Of a DNA stretch of 5,391 nt, positions 1 through 5,391 are shown piece after piece. This DNA comes from Campylobacteraceae bacterium (GTDB taxonomy: Bacteria; Campylobacterota; Campylobacteria; Campylobacterales; Campylobacteraceae): contig JAITNC010000087.1 of assembly GCA_031290675.1 (NCBI GenBank), positions 1 to 5,391 of the forward strand, written 5' to 3'. The notes beneath the pieces were generated by a model, which made no database searches, was not told the DNA's origin, and was given only the letters and a program-made list of their open reading frames with translations. Each line of letters begins with the position of its first letter. The stretch's first letter is position 1. The position numbers and the translations under genes were made by a program.

Positions 1-740
1 TCTTTAAATAATAAGCCTTCCAATACGCCAGCATGTGGTTTTGGTACTATGATGGGGTATTGGACTATCTTGTCAAGATATTTTTCACCTTTTTCACCTT
101 TAAATTTTTCCAATGATTTGCCCACTATCGTTTTATCATATAATAAAATGTAGATTATATTATCAAAATCAGCAATGCCTTTGATAAGCCTAAAAAGCGT
201 TTCGGTCTCTTTGTCCATCAGTCTATCTATATCATCAATAATAATGACTATTTTTTTGTCCATTTTGCGTAAATTTTCGTTGATGCCATTTTTTAATTTG
301 TACATAGTCTTTTGTTCTTTTTTTGGCGATAGCCGCTCTTTTACTTTATACGTAAATCCAAAATGGCTTATCTCGTCTGGGGCTAAAAATGCGGCAAATT
401 TTTGCAGTCCTTTAACGGCAGCTTTGGCATCAGCGGTGAGTTTAGCAGAAAATAGATTATAATTAATAGTGTTTATCAATTCATCAAAAAAATACCTCGT
501 TAATTGTTCAAAATCAACAATAGCCCAAGGATTGAAATGTACAATAATAGCCTCATTTTCAAGTTTATTTTCAACTAACTTCATAAATGATGTTTTGCCG
601 CTCCCCCATTCACCCTCAATAGATATGACAAATGTCTCTTTTTCCTTGTAGCCAATGATGGCTTCTGCTAATTTATAAGCAGGAAGTGAAAATCCTAAAA
701 GGTCTTCATTTTCATCTTTAATTGGCTTATCCGAGTTCAT
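1..740 (-). CDS. KAP-family P-loop NTPase, N-terminal 246 codons (3' end outside the window)
   Basis: The reverse strand reads open without a stop from an ATG at 740-738 to the window edge, starting MNSDKPIKDENEDLLGF. Residues 43-51 are a Walker A loop (GEWGSGKTS). FNPWA at 69-73 is the short motif that usually follows in KAP NTPases. A Walker B strand at 164-172 (IVIIIDDID) carries acidic residues D169, D170 and D172 followed by R173. YLDKIVQ at 221-227 is also typical of the family. Many KAP proteins have membrane helices between Walker A and B; here that stretch (about 75-160) is mostly charged with no long hydrophobic segment, so this looks like a soluble form. A GGGGGA tract about six bases upstream may serve as a weak ribosome binding site. 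The gene is AT-rich and divergent from yraN. KAP proteins include phage-exclusion and other accessory ATPases; the specific role here is unknown and the C-terminal effector part cannot be seen. Confidence 0.88.
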   Translation of the reverse strand, partial: MNSDKPIKDENEDLLGFSLPAYKLAEAIIGYKEKETFVISIEGEWGSGKTSFMKLVENKLENEAIIVHFNPWAIVDFEQLTRYFFDELINTINYNLFSAKLTADAKAAVKGLQKFAAFLAPDEISHFGFTYKVKERLSPKKEQKTMYKLKNGINENLRKMDKKIVIIIDDIDRLMDKETETLFRLIKGIADFDNIIYILLYDKTIVGKSLEKFKGEKGEKYLDKIVQYPIIVPKPHAGVLEGLLFK

Positions 741-783
741 AATAATCCCCCATATTTTAAATAAATACAAATTTTATGATAAA

Positions 784-789
784 ATTATA
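784..789 (-). promoter_or_regulatory. Candidate -10 box for the KAP NTPase gene
   Basis: Read on the minus strand these bases are a perfect TATAAT, 44 bases before the ATG at 740, which would give a leader of roughly 35-40 bases. No TTGACA-like -35 element sits at the right distance, but Campylobacter sigma-70 promoters often lack one. The surrounding sequence is so AT-rich that a chance match is quite possible. Confidence 0.35.
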
Positions 790-861
790 TAAAAGTATAT
801 AAAAATAAAAATTTCGCTTGTAAAAGTTTATTTGTATCAAAAAACATAAGCATAATTATCC

Positions 862-867
862 TATAAT
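862..867 (+). promoter_or_regulatory. Candidate -10 box immediately before yraN
   Basis: A perfect TATAAT ends six bases before the yraN ATG at 874. Transcription starting at the usual distance would begin at or next to the start codon, so the message would have almost no leader. No convincing -35 hexamer is present; the corresponding position is an A-run. Confidence 0.45.
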
Positions 868-873
868 GACCAA

Positions 874-1233
874 ATGTTTAAAATATTTTCCTCCTCCAAG
901 CCAAAAACTACTGCTCTTGACATCGGCAAAACCGCCGAGCTCAAAGCTGCCAAATTTTTGCGCAAAAATGGACTGAAAATCTTGGAGCAAAACTTTCATT
1001 CACGTTTTGGCGAGATAGACATTATCGCCGAAGATGACGAGATTTTGCATTTTGTGGAGGTAAAAGCGAGCGAAAAATATGACGCACTTGCCCGCATAAC
1101 GCCCTCAAAAATGGAAAAAATAGTAAAAACGATAGAGTATTATATGATGAAAAACGACAGCGAGAAGGATTTTCAGATAGATGCGCTCGTCTTGGAAGGC
1201 GGCAAAATAGAGTGGATAAAAAATATCAATTAA
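874..1233 (+). CDS. yraN: YraN family (UPF0102) nuclease-fold protein
   Basis: This 119-residue protein has the usual length and motif order of the YraN/UPF0102 family, which adopts an endonuclease-like fold related to Holliday junction resolvases. GKTAELKAAKFL at 18-29 is the amino-terminal helix with conserved Glu22. GEIDIIAEDD at 46-55 contains the conserved GEID with Asp49, and FVEVKAS at 60-66 supplies Glu62 and Lys64, together resembling a PD-(D/E)XK active site. The biological role and substrate of YraN are not established. The ATG at 874 is chosen because it is the only suitable early start in frame; no Shine-Dalgarno sequence precedes it, and a TATAAT box lies six bases upstream. In Campylobacter, as I recall, yraN sits between hom and trxA. 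Here trxA follows as expected, but the upstream neighbour is a divergent KAP gene instead. Confidence 0.9.
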   Translation: MFKIFSSSKPKTTALDIGKTAELKAAKFLRKNGLKILEQNFHSRFGEIDIIAEDDEILHFVEVKASEKYDALARITPSKMEKIVKTIEYYMMKNDSEKDFQIDALVLEGGKIEWIKNIN

Positions 1234-1283
1234 TAAAAATTATTTAATCCCAATTACTATGTTTATTTTAAAGTTTTATTAGG

Positions 1284-1289
1284 TACAAT
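1284..1289 (+). promoter_or_regulatory. Candidate -10 box for the trxA-trxB-dapB operon
   Basis: TACAAT lies 34 bases before the trxA ATG, in the 90-base gap after yraN, and would start a message about 27 bases upstream of the gene. The -35 position (about 1261-1266, GTTTAT) is poor. The gap itself is AT-rich and otherwise featureless apart from the ribosome binding site at 1310. Confidence 0.45.
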
Positions 1290-1309
1290 TTAGTCTGATT
1301 AGTATTTTT

Positions 1310-1315
1310 AAGGAG
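1310..1315 (+). promoter_or_regulatory. Ribosome binding site of trxA
   Basis: AAGGAG eight bases before the ATG at 1324 is a near-ideal Shine-Dalgarno sequence. It is the strongest of the plus-strand genes in the window and fits a highly expressed thioredoxin. Confidence 0.8.
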
Positions 1316-1323
1316 AATAAAAA

Positions 1324-1644
1324 ATGGGTCATTATATAGAATTGAACGCTTCAAATTTTGATAGCGTTGTAAAAGAGGGCGGTGTTGTTTTGGTTGATTT
1401 TTGGGCGCCTTGGTGCGGGCCTTGTCGTATGATAGCTCCCGTGATAGAGGAGTTGGCAAAAGACTTTGACGGCAAAGCAAAAATCTGCAAAGTAAACACA
1501 GACGAGGAGCAGGATATCGCTGTAAATTACGGCATACGCTCTATTCCTACGATACTTTTTTTCAAAGACGGCGAATTGGTTGACCAAAATATCGGAGCTT
1601 CATCAAAGCAAGTTTTGACAAGCAAACTCAACTCGCTTTTGTAA
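1324..1644 (+). CDS. trxA: Thioredoxin
   Basis: A complete 106-residue thioredoxin, the standard family length. The redox centre is WCGPC with Cys31 and Cys34 inside the conserved [10 protein letters not shown] block (25-34), and the cis-proline loop is SIPT with Pro75. FFKDGE at 79-84 matches the usual end of the fold. It reduces disulfides in cytoplasmic proteins, including peroxidases and ribonucleotide reductase in most bacteria, and is itself recycled by thioredoxin reductase encoded ten bases downstream. An additional cysteine (Cys55, KICKV) lies outside the active site. The start is fixed by the strong AAGGAG at 1310. The protein closely resembles Campylobacter thioredoxins as I remember them. 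Confidence 0.97.
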   Translation: MGHYIELNASNFDSVVKEGGVVLVDFWAPWCGPCRMIAPVIEELAKDFDGKAKICKVNTDEEQDIAVNYGIRSIPTILFFKDGELVDQNIGASSKQVLTSKLNSLL

Positions 1645-1654
1645 AAGAGACAGT

Positions 1655-2605
1655 ATGAGCACAGTATTGGATTTGGCTATCATCGGCGGCGGGCCTGCTG
1701 GGCTGACCGCTGGTATGTATGCCACGAGAGGCGGATTGGGCAACGTCGTGATGTATGAAAAAGGCGTCGTAGGCGGGCAGATAACAAAAAGCAGCGAGAT
1801 AGAAAACTACCCGGGCATCACGCAAGTGGTAAGCGGCTTGGAGCTTATGGAAAAATGGCCTGAACAGGTTATGAGATTTGGTCTTAAGTACGAGATGAGC
1901 GACATCATACGAGTGAGCAGGGCAGACGATGGGCTTTTCAACATTTTGCTTGAGGGCGGAGAGAGCGTCAAAGCCAAAAGCGTCATCGTATGCACAGGAA
2001 GCGTGCCTAAAAAGTCCGGCGTTGAGGGCGAAGATACGTTTTACGGCAGAGGGGTGAGTTTTTGCGCCACTTGCGACGGGTTTTTTTACAAAAACAAAGA
2101 AGTAGCCGTACTCGGAGGCGGGGACGCCGCTCTTGAAGAGGCGCTGTTTTTGTCAAATATCTGCTCAAAAGTCTATCTTGTTCACAGACGAGATGAGTTT
2201 AGAGCATCTCCCGCGACTGTGCAAAGAGTAAATAAAAATAGCAAAATAGAGCTTGTTTTAAACTCAACCGTGAAAAAGATTTACGGCGATGTGAGCGGAG
2301 TCAACGGCGTGCTCGTCGTTGATAAAGCGGGTGTTGAGAGAGATTTGAAAGTGCCGGGCGTATTTGTATTTGTCGGTATGAAGGTGAACAACGAGGTTTT
2401 ACTTCAGGAAAATGGCGAGTTTTTGTGCGAGATGAGCAAAGGCGGCGAAGTAGTCGTAGACCTTGATATGAACACATCGCTCAAAGGACTGTTTGCAGCT
2501 GGCGATATACGCATAAACGCTGCCAAACAAGTCGTCTGTGCAGCGGGCGATGGCGCTACAGCGGCGATAAATGCTATAAGTTACTTAGAGAGTTTGCATG
2601 AGTAA
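1655..2605 (+). CDS. trxB: Thioredoxin reductase (NADPH)
   Basis: A complete 316-residue low-molecular-weight thioredoxin reductase, a flavoenzyme that passes electrons from NADPH through FAD to thioredoxin. The FAD dinucleotide-binding motif GGGPAG is at 11-16. The redox-active pair is CATC (Cys137, Cys140) followed by DG. The NADPH fold carries GGGDAA at 154-159 and HRRDEFRA at 177-184, whose arginines are those that normally hold the 2'-phosphate of NADPH. AAGDIR at 281-286 is the second FAD-binding motif. It follows trxA by ten bases, with a modest AAGAGA ribosome site at 1645-1650, so the two partners are co-transcribed. Its last eight bases overlap dapB. Composition is clearly more GC-rich than in the flanking KAP and rmuC genes. 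Confidence 0.97.
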   Translation: MSTVLDLAIIGGGPAGLTAGMYATRGGLGNVVMYEKGVVGGQITKSSEIENYPGITQVVSGLELMEKWPEQVMRFGLKYEMSDIIRVSRADDGLFNILLEGGESVKAKSVIVCTGSVPKKSGVEGEDTFYGRGVSFCATCDGFFYKNKEVAVLGGGDAALEEALFLSNICSKVYLVHRRDEFRASPATVQRVNKNSKIELVLNSTVKKIYGDVSGVNGVLVVDKAGVERDLKVPGVFVFVGMKVNNEVLLQENGEFLCEMSKGGEVVVDLDMNTSLKGLFAAGDIRINAAKQVVCAAGDGATAAINAISYLESLHE

Positions 2606-3374
2606 GATTTTTGATATAGGTATTCACGGTTCGACGGGCAGGGTTGGCAGAGTTTTGATAGAAAACCTCAAAAACGATAAAGAGGCGAGGGTATCCTGCC
2701 TGCACGCGATAGAAGAGTTCACTTTTGAAGTCGCAAAAGAGATAAAAAAAACAAACTCGCTAAAAGAGCTTTTCGCCTCAAGCGATGTTGTGATAGATTT
2801 TACCGCTCCTGTTGGAACGGAGGCGTTGTTAAATTACGCTTTTGATGACCCAAAACCACTGGTCGTGGGCACTACAGGGCTAAATAGCGAACAGCTCGCT
2901 CTTTTGAAAAAAGCAGCGTTAAATATGCCTATACTCTACTCCAGAAATATGTCTTTGGGCGTGGCGGTTTTGAACCATTTGGTTGAGTTGGCGTCAGCAA
3001 AACTTAGAGATTTTGACATTGAGATAGTAGAGCAGCATCATCGCCTCAAAAAAGACGCTCCAAGCGGCACAGCTTTGAGTTTGGGAGAGCACGCGGCGAA
3101 AGGGCGAGGGCTGGAGCTTGACAAGGTCAGAGTGAGCGGCAGGGACGGACTGATAGGTCAAAGAAGCAAAGACGAGATAGCCATCATGGCGCTTCGTGGC
3201 GGAGATATAGTCGGACGGCACACGGTCGGATTTTACAATGACGGCGAGTTCGTGGAGCTGAACCATACGGCGACAAGCCGAGATACATTTGCCAAAGGGG
3301 CGATTTACGCCGCGAAATGGATAGCAAAACAGCCGAACGGACTTTACACGATAAACGATTGCTTGGGGTTGTAA
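2598..3374 (+). CDS. dapB: 4-hydroxy-tetrahydrodipicolinate reductase
   Basis: A complete 258-residue DapB, which reduces the dihydrodipicolinate-type intermediate in the diaminopimelate/lysine pathway, supplying peptidoglycan and lysine precursors. The nucleotide-binding loop is GSTGRVG at 11-17. DFTAP at 67-71 and GTTG at 91-94 are conserved cofactor and substrate loops. The family signature [15 protein letters not shown] occupies 145-159, with His147 and Lys151 aligning with the catalytic histidine and lysine of the E. coli enzyme. [11 protein letters not shown] at 200-210 belongs to the tetramerisation/substrate domain. The ATG overlaps the end of trxB by eight bases, a sign of translational coupling, with AGAGAG at 2587-2592 as a weak ribosome site. 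In Campylobacter I would expect purF next; here an rmuC gene intervenes. No clear terminator follows. Confidence 0.96.
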   Translation: MSKIFDIGIHGSTGRVGRVLIENLKNDKEARVSCLHAIEEFTFEVAKEIKKTNSLKELFASSDVVIDFTAPVGTEALLNYAFDDPKPLVVGTTGLNSEQLALLKKAALNMPILYSRNMSLGVAVLNHLVELASAKLRDFDIEIVEQHHRLKKDAPSGTALSLGEHAAKGRGLELDKVRVSGRDGLIGQRSKDEIAIMALRGGDIVGRHTVGFYNDGEFVELNHTATSRDTFAKGAIYAAKWIAKQPNGLYTINDCLGL

Positions 3375-3455
3375 GAAAAGTAAGATTAGAGGTGGCATAC
3401 ACTTTCAATACTTTTGCAATGAACGACAAAACACAGCAAGGATAGATAAAAAAAT

Positions 3456-3481
3456 CGGATTTTAAAATAAATTATAATCCG
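3456..3481. repeat. Imperfect palindrome between dapB and rmuC
   Basis: CGGATT at 3456-3461 pairs with AATCCG at 3476-3481. After one T-T mismatch a further three pairs (TAA with TTA) form, leaving a six-base loop. On the minus strand the stem is followed by A and then seven Ts (complement of the A-run 3448-3454), the shape of a weak intrinsic terminator pointing towards dapB. On the plus strand no T-run follows. The right arm overlaps a TATAAT box, so an operator role is another possibility. Confidence 0.5.
3473..3478 (+). promoter_or_regulatory. Candidate -10 box upstream of rmuC
   Basis: A perfect TATAAT lies 35 bases before the rmuC GTG start, within the palindrome at 3456-3481. A start at the usual distance would fall near 3485, giving a leader of about 30 bases containing both AAGGAG (3488-3493) and AAAGGA (3498-3503). 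The -35 position is an A-run. The rest of the 3375-3513 gap shows no gene; short open frames there are under 30 codons. Confidence 0.45.
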
Positions 3482-3496
3482 CTCCACAAGGAGTAC

Positions 3497-3504
3497 AAAA
3501 GGAA
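3497..3504 (+). promoter_or_regulatory. Ribosome binding site supporting the rmuC GTG start
   Basis: AAAAGGAA ends nine bases before the GTG at 3514 and decides that start, since the first in-frame ATG is far inside the coiled coil. A better-looking AAGGAG at 3488-3493 is 20 bases from the GTG, too far to serve it well, and has no ATG of its own. Confidence 0.55.
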
Positions 3505-3513
3505 AATAAAATA

Positions 3514-5145
3514 GTGGATACAATTTTTATTTTAAGCGGAAGCATAGCAGGATTTATTATTGCTTATATAATTTTTTATTTACAAAATAAAGCAAAGAGC
3601 GCCTCAAGTGTTTCACAAAAAGATTATGAGGCATTGAGCATTCAGCGCAATGAAACAAGTGTAAATTTGAGAATTGTAGAAGAAAAACTATATGAAAAAG
3701 AAAAAGTATGCTCTGATTTAAACCAAAAAGTCGAGATGAAAGAAAAAGAGAATGCTCTATTGCAATCAAAAATAGCCTCACTTGACACCTTGCTAAAAGA
3801 AAAAGAAACAAAGATTAGTGAAATCTCCAACGAAGCATTAAAACAAAAAGGATATAGCGAAGCCAATCAAATTGAAATTAACTCATTAAATAAACAAGTT
3901 GCAGAATTAGCAGCCAATAATAAGTCCATTTCTGGAAATTTAAATGAAGAAAAAGGGAAAAACAAGAAGCAAGAAGATGAAATATCTCAATTGAAAGAAA
4001 ATATAACAAAAACCAGTTCAGAAAATAGTTCTTTGGTTGCAAAAAATTTTTCTTTATCTGACAAGTTGGACACTCAAAAGAAAGAAATAGAAGAAATCCA
4101 AAAGACGGCGCATTTGCAATTTGAGAAAATAGCAAATCAGATTTTAGAAGAAAAATCGGGTAAATTTACGGAAGTCAATAAGGCTAATATCGAAGCTTTA
4201 TTGAAGCCATTGGGAGAAAATATTGACAACTTCAAAAAGAAAGTGGAAGAAACTTACGATAAAGAGTCCAAGCAAAGATTTTCTCTTGAAGAAAAAGTCA
4301 AAGAGTTGGTAGAACAAACAAACAAAGTAAGCAGTGAAGCCAATAACCTTGCAAGCGCACTAAAAATTCAAACAAAAAAACAAGGCAATTGGGGTGAAAT
4401 GATTCTTGAAAGTATTCTCCAACAATCAGGATTAGTTAAAAATAGAGAATATTTTTTACAACAAACGATTAAAGATGAAGAAGGAAATGATTTGCGTCCC
4501 GATGTTTTGGTAAAACTTCCTGACAATCGCGTGATAATTATTGACTCTAAAGTTTCATTGGTTGGTTATGACCGTTATTGTTCAGCAAATACTCCCGAAG
4601 AACAATCAATAGCACTAAAAGAACACTTAAATTCTGTTTATGGACATATAGACGGATTGAGTAAAAAACAATACGACAACATTGAAGAATCCTTAGATTT
4701 CACAATGATGTTTGTTCCGATAGAGCCGGCATATCTCATTGCCATTCAAAACGATTCAAGCCTTTGGGGATACGCATATTCGAAAAGAATTTTATTAATC
4801 AGCCCCACAAATCTAATCGCTTGCCTTAAAATGATGGCTGATTTATGGAAAAGAGAAATGCAAAGTAGAAACGCAATGGAAATTGTGAAACGTGGCGAGT
4901 TGCTTTATGACAAGTTTATTACATTTGTTGGAACTCTTGAAGATGTCGGAAAACATATCAAAAGAACACAACAATCGTACGATTCCGCTATCAACCAATT
5001 AAATGCAGGAAATGGAAATTTAGTAGGACAAGCATTAAAATTAAAGAATTTAGGATTAAAATCAAGTAAAGAAATACCTGCCGTAATGCTTCCTATTGAC
5101 GCCGAAATAGATGATTTGAAACAAATAAGCAACCAAAAACAATAA
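3514..5145 (+). CDS. rmuC: RmuC-family DNA recombination protein, membrane-anchored coiled coil with nuclease-like core
   Basis: The 543-residue product has the RmuC layout. Residues 4-23 are one hydrophobic amino-terminal segment, probably a membrane anchor. Residues about 35-285 are charged, Glu/Lys/Gln-rich and predicted coiled coil. The conserved core begins at GNWGEMILESIL (291-302). RPDVLVKLP at 328-336 and IIIDSKVSL at 341-349 provide a PD...DSK pattern (Pro329-Asp330, Asp344, Lys346) like PD-(D/E)XK nucleases. FVPIEPAYL at 400-408 and LLISPTNLI at 427-435 are family hallmarks. RmuC is associated with limiting inversion at short inverted repeats in E. coli; its mechanism is unclear. 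E. coli RmuC is about 475 residues, so this version is longer, mainly in the coiled coil. Translation begins at GTG. The gene is much more AT-rich than dapB and its core resembles Bacteroidota RmuC, suggesting horizontal acquisition. Confidence 0.92.
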   Translation: MDTIFILSGSIAGFIIAYIIFYLQNKAKSASSVSQKDYEALSIQRNETSVNLRIVEEKLYEKEKVCSDLNQKVEMKEKENALLQSKIASLDTLLKEKETKISEISNEALKQKGYSEANQIEINSLNKQVAELAANNKSISGNLNEEKGKNKKQEDEISQLKENITKTSSENSSLVAKNFSLSDKLDTQKKEIEEIQKTAHLQFEKIANQILEEKSGKFTEVNKANIEALLKPLGENIDNFKKKVEETYDKESKQRFSLEEKVKELVEQTNKVSSEANNLASALKIQTKKQGNWGEMILESILQQSGLVKNREYFLQQTIKDEEGNDLRPDVLVKLPDNRVIIIDSKVSLVGYDRYCSANTPEEQSIALKEHLNSVYGHIDGLSKKQYDNIEESLDFTMMFVPIEPAYLIAIQNDSSLWGYAYSKRILLISPTNLIACLKMMADLWKREMQSRNAMEIVKRGELLYDKFITFVGTLEDVGKHIKRTQQSYDSAINQLNAGNGNLVGQALKLKNLGLKSSKEIPAVMLPIDAEIDDLKQISNQKQ

Positions 5146-5287
5146 GTTTTACGTGACAATGATATGCAAGTTTTGACGCTTCTGGGTTTATCCCAAACAA
5201 CGCTCTAATTTTTCAATATCAACTACTTTCTTTAACACCCGTGCAATCTAAATCCTGTTTTTTCTAATAAGCAAAGGTTAAATGTGA

Positions 5288-5293
5288 TAAAAT
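5288..5293 (+). promoter_or_regulatory. Candidate -10 box for purF
   Basis: TAAAAT in the context TGTGATAAAAT lies 47 bases before the purF ATG. A second option is TATAAG at 5312-5317. Neither has a good -35 hexamer, as is common in Campylobacter. Because rmuC now separates purF from dapB, some local promoter is expected here. Confidence 0.35.
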
Positions 5294-5327
5294 ATCTCTT
5301 TTTACAACCACTATAAGACTTAAAAGC

Positions 5328-5333
5328 AAGGAA
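5328..5333 (+). promoter_or_regulatory. Ribosome binding site of purF
   Basis: AAGGAA seven bases before the ATG at 5341 is a good Shine-Dalgarno sequence and supports this start, which also places the catalytic cysteine at residue 2. Confidence 0.7.
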
Positions 5334-5340
5334 TTCTAAA

Positions 5341-5391
5341 ATGTGTGCGATAGTCGGCGTCATCAACTCCCCCGAAGCGGCGAAAGTGTCA
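5341..5391 (+). CDS. purF: Amidophosphoribosyltransferase, first 17 codons (continues past the window)
   Basis: The visible product is MCAIVGVINSPEAAKVS. Cys2 followed by a short hydrophobic strand is the start of a class II (Ntn-type) glutamine amidotransferase, where the initiator methionine is removed and the cysteine becomes the nucleophile. MCAIVGVINS in particular is what I recall for PurF of Campylobacter; most other bacteria have MCGI or a longer propeptide. PurF transfers the glutamine amide to phosphoribosyl pyrophosphate, the first committed step of purine synthesis. Other enzymes with the same fold (glucosamine-6-phosphate synthase, asparagine synthetase B) usually begin MCGI, so PurF is preferred, also because purF lies beside dapB in Campylobacter. 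The high-GC codons (GTC, GGC, ATC, CCC, GCG) resemble trxB and dapB rather than rmuC. Confidence 0.85.
   Translation, partial: MCAIVGVINSPEAAKVS

Larger units (their letters stand above)
5146..5340. other. Non-coding stretch between rmuC and purF
   Basis: No gene of convincing length is present. It contains a small hairpin (TGGG-TTTAT-CCCA, 5183-5195) without a following T-run, so it is at best a weak terminator for rmuC. A 20-codon minus-strand open frame at 5188-5247 could be a gene remnant. The right-hand end carries the presumed purF promoter and ribosome binding site. Confidence 0.6.

Noticed and set aside
175..651. Plus-strand open frames of 95 and 60 codons across 175-462 and 469-651
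   Set aside because: They lie opposite the KAP NTPase gene, whose minus-strand frame has clear Walker motifs; the plus-strand products are low-complexity Ser/Ile/Leu-rich without family features.
2994..3429. Minus-strand open frames of 134 and 81 codons over the end of dapB
   Set aside because: They are antisense to well-conserved dapB codons; the products show no recognisable motif and no ribosome site is evident.
3557..4135. Minus-strand open frames of 74-85 codons rich in Phe, Leu and Ser opposite rmuC
   Set aside because: Antisense of Glu/Lys-rich coiled-coil codons automatically yields Phe/Leu/Ser-rich open frames; no independent support.
3514..4400. Lys/Glu-rich first half of rmuC as a tandem-repeat protein
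   Set aside because: The sequence is coiled-coil in character, but no repeating unit recurs at nucleotide or protein level.
5183..5195. TGGG-TTTAT-CCCA hairpin as the rmuC terminator
   Set aside because: Only four base pairs and no T-run downstream; too weak to annotate as a terminator.
3403..5219. Shared octamer TTTCAATA at 3403-3410 and 5212-5219 as a target-site duplication flanking rmuC
   Set aside because: An eight-base AT-rich match between two intergenic stretches of this size is expected by chance, and the flanking bases do not align.

Overview
The window looks like a chromosomal segment from a Campylobacterota bacterium, most likely a Campylobacter with a relatively GC-rich genome. 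This rests on recognition of the protein sequences: thioredoxin, thioredoxin reductase and the PurF amino terminus (MCAIVGVI) all read as Campylobacter-type. From memory, the order yraN-trxA-trxB, and dapB next to purF, are both usual in that group. No database was searched.

Layout. Positions 1-740 (minus strand) hold the first 246 codons of a KAP-family P-loop NTPase whose C-terminal part lies outside the window. An AT-rich divergent intergenic region (741-873) follows. Then comes a plus-strand core: yraN (874-1233), trxA (1324-1644), trxB (1655-2605) and dapB (2598-3374). trxA-trxB-dapB are packed with a 10-base gap and an 8-base overlap and read as one operon behind a promoter and a good ribosome binding site before trxA. 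After a 139-base intergenic region carrying an imperfect palindrome and a TATAAT box, a long coiled-coil RmuC-family gene occupies 3514-5145. A 195-base non-coding stretch leads to the first 17 codons of purF (5341 to the window end).

How the genes fit together. TrxA and TrxB form the NADPH-thioredoxin reduction pair. DapB is the NADPH/NADH-dependent reductase of the lysine/diaminopimelate branch, and PurF is the first committed enzyme of purine synthesis; their proximity to trxAB is an operon convention rather than a pathway. YraN is a small nuclease-fold protein of unclear role.

Composition is uneven. trxB and dapB sample lines are roughly 40-50% GC by eye count, while the KAP gene and the rmuC gene are nearer 25-35% and use many AAA, AAT, ATT and TTA codons. 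The simplest reading is a conserved host core flanked by two acquired genes, with rmuC having been inserted between dapB and purF. The RmuC protein resembles Bacteroidota versions. I see no CRISPR array, tRNA, rRNA, insertion sequence or convincing new multi-gene system; the KAP NTPase, cut by the window edge, is the best candidate for something accessory such as defence.
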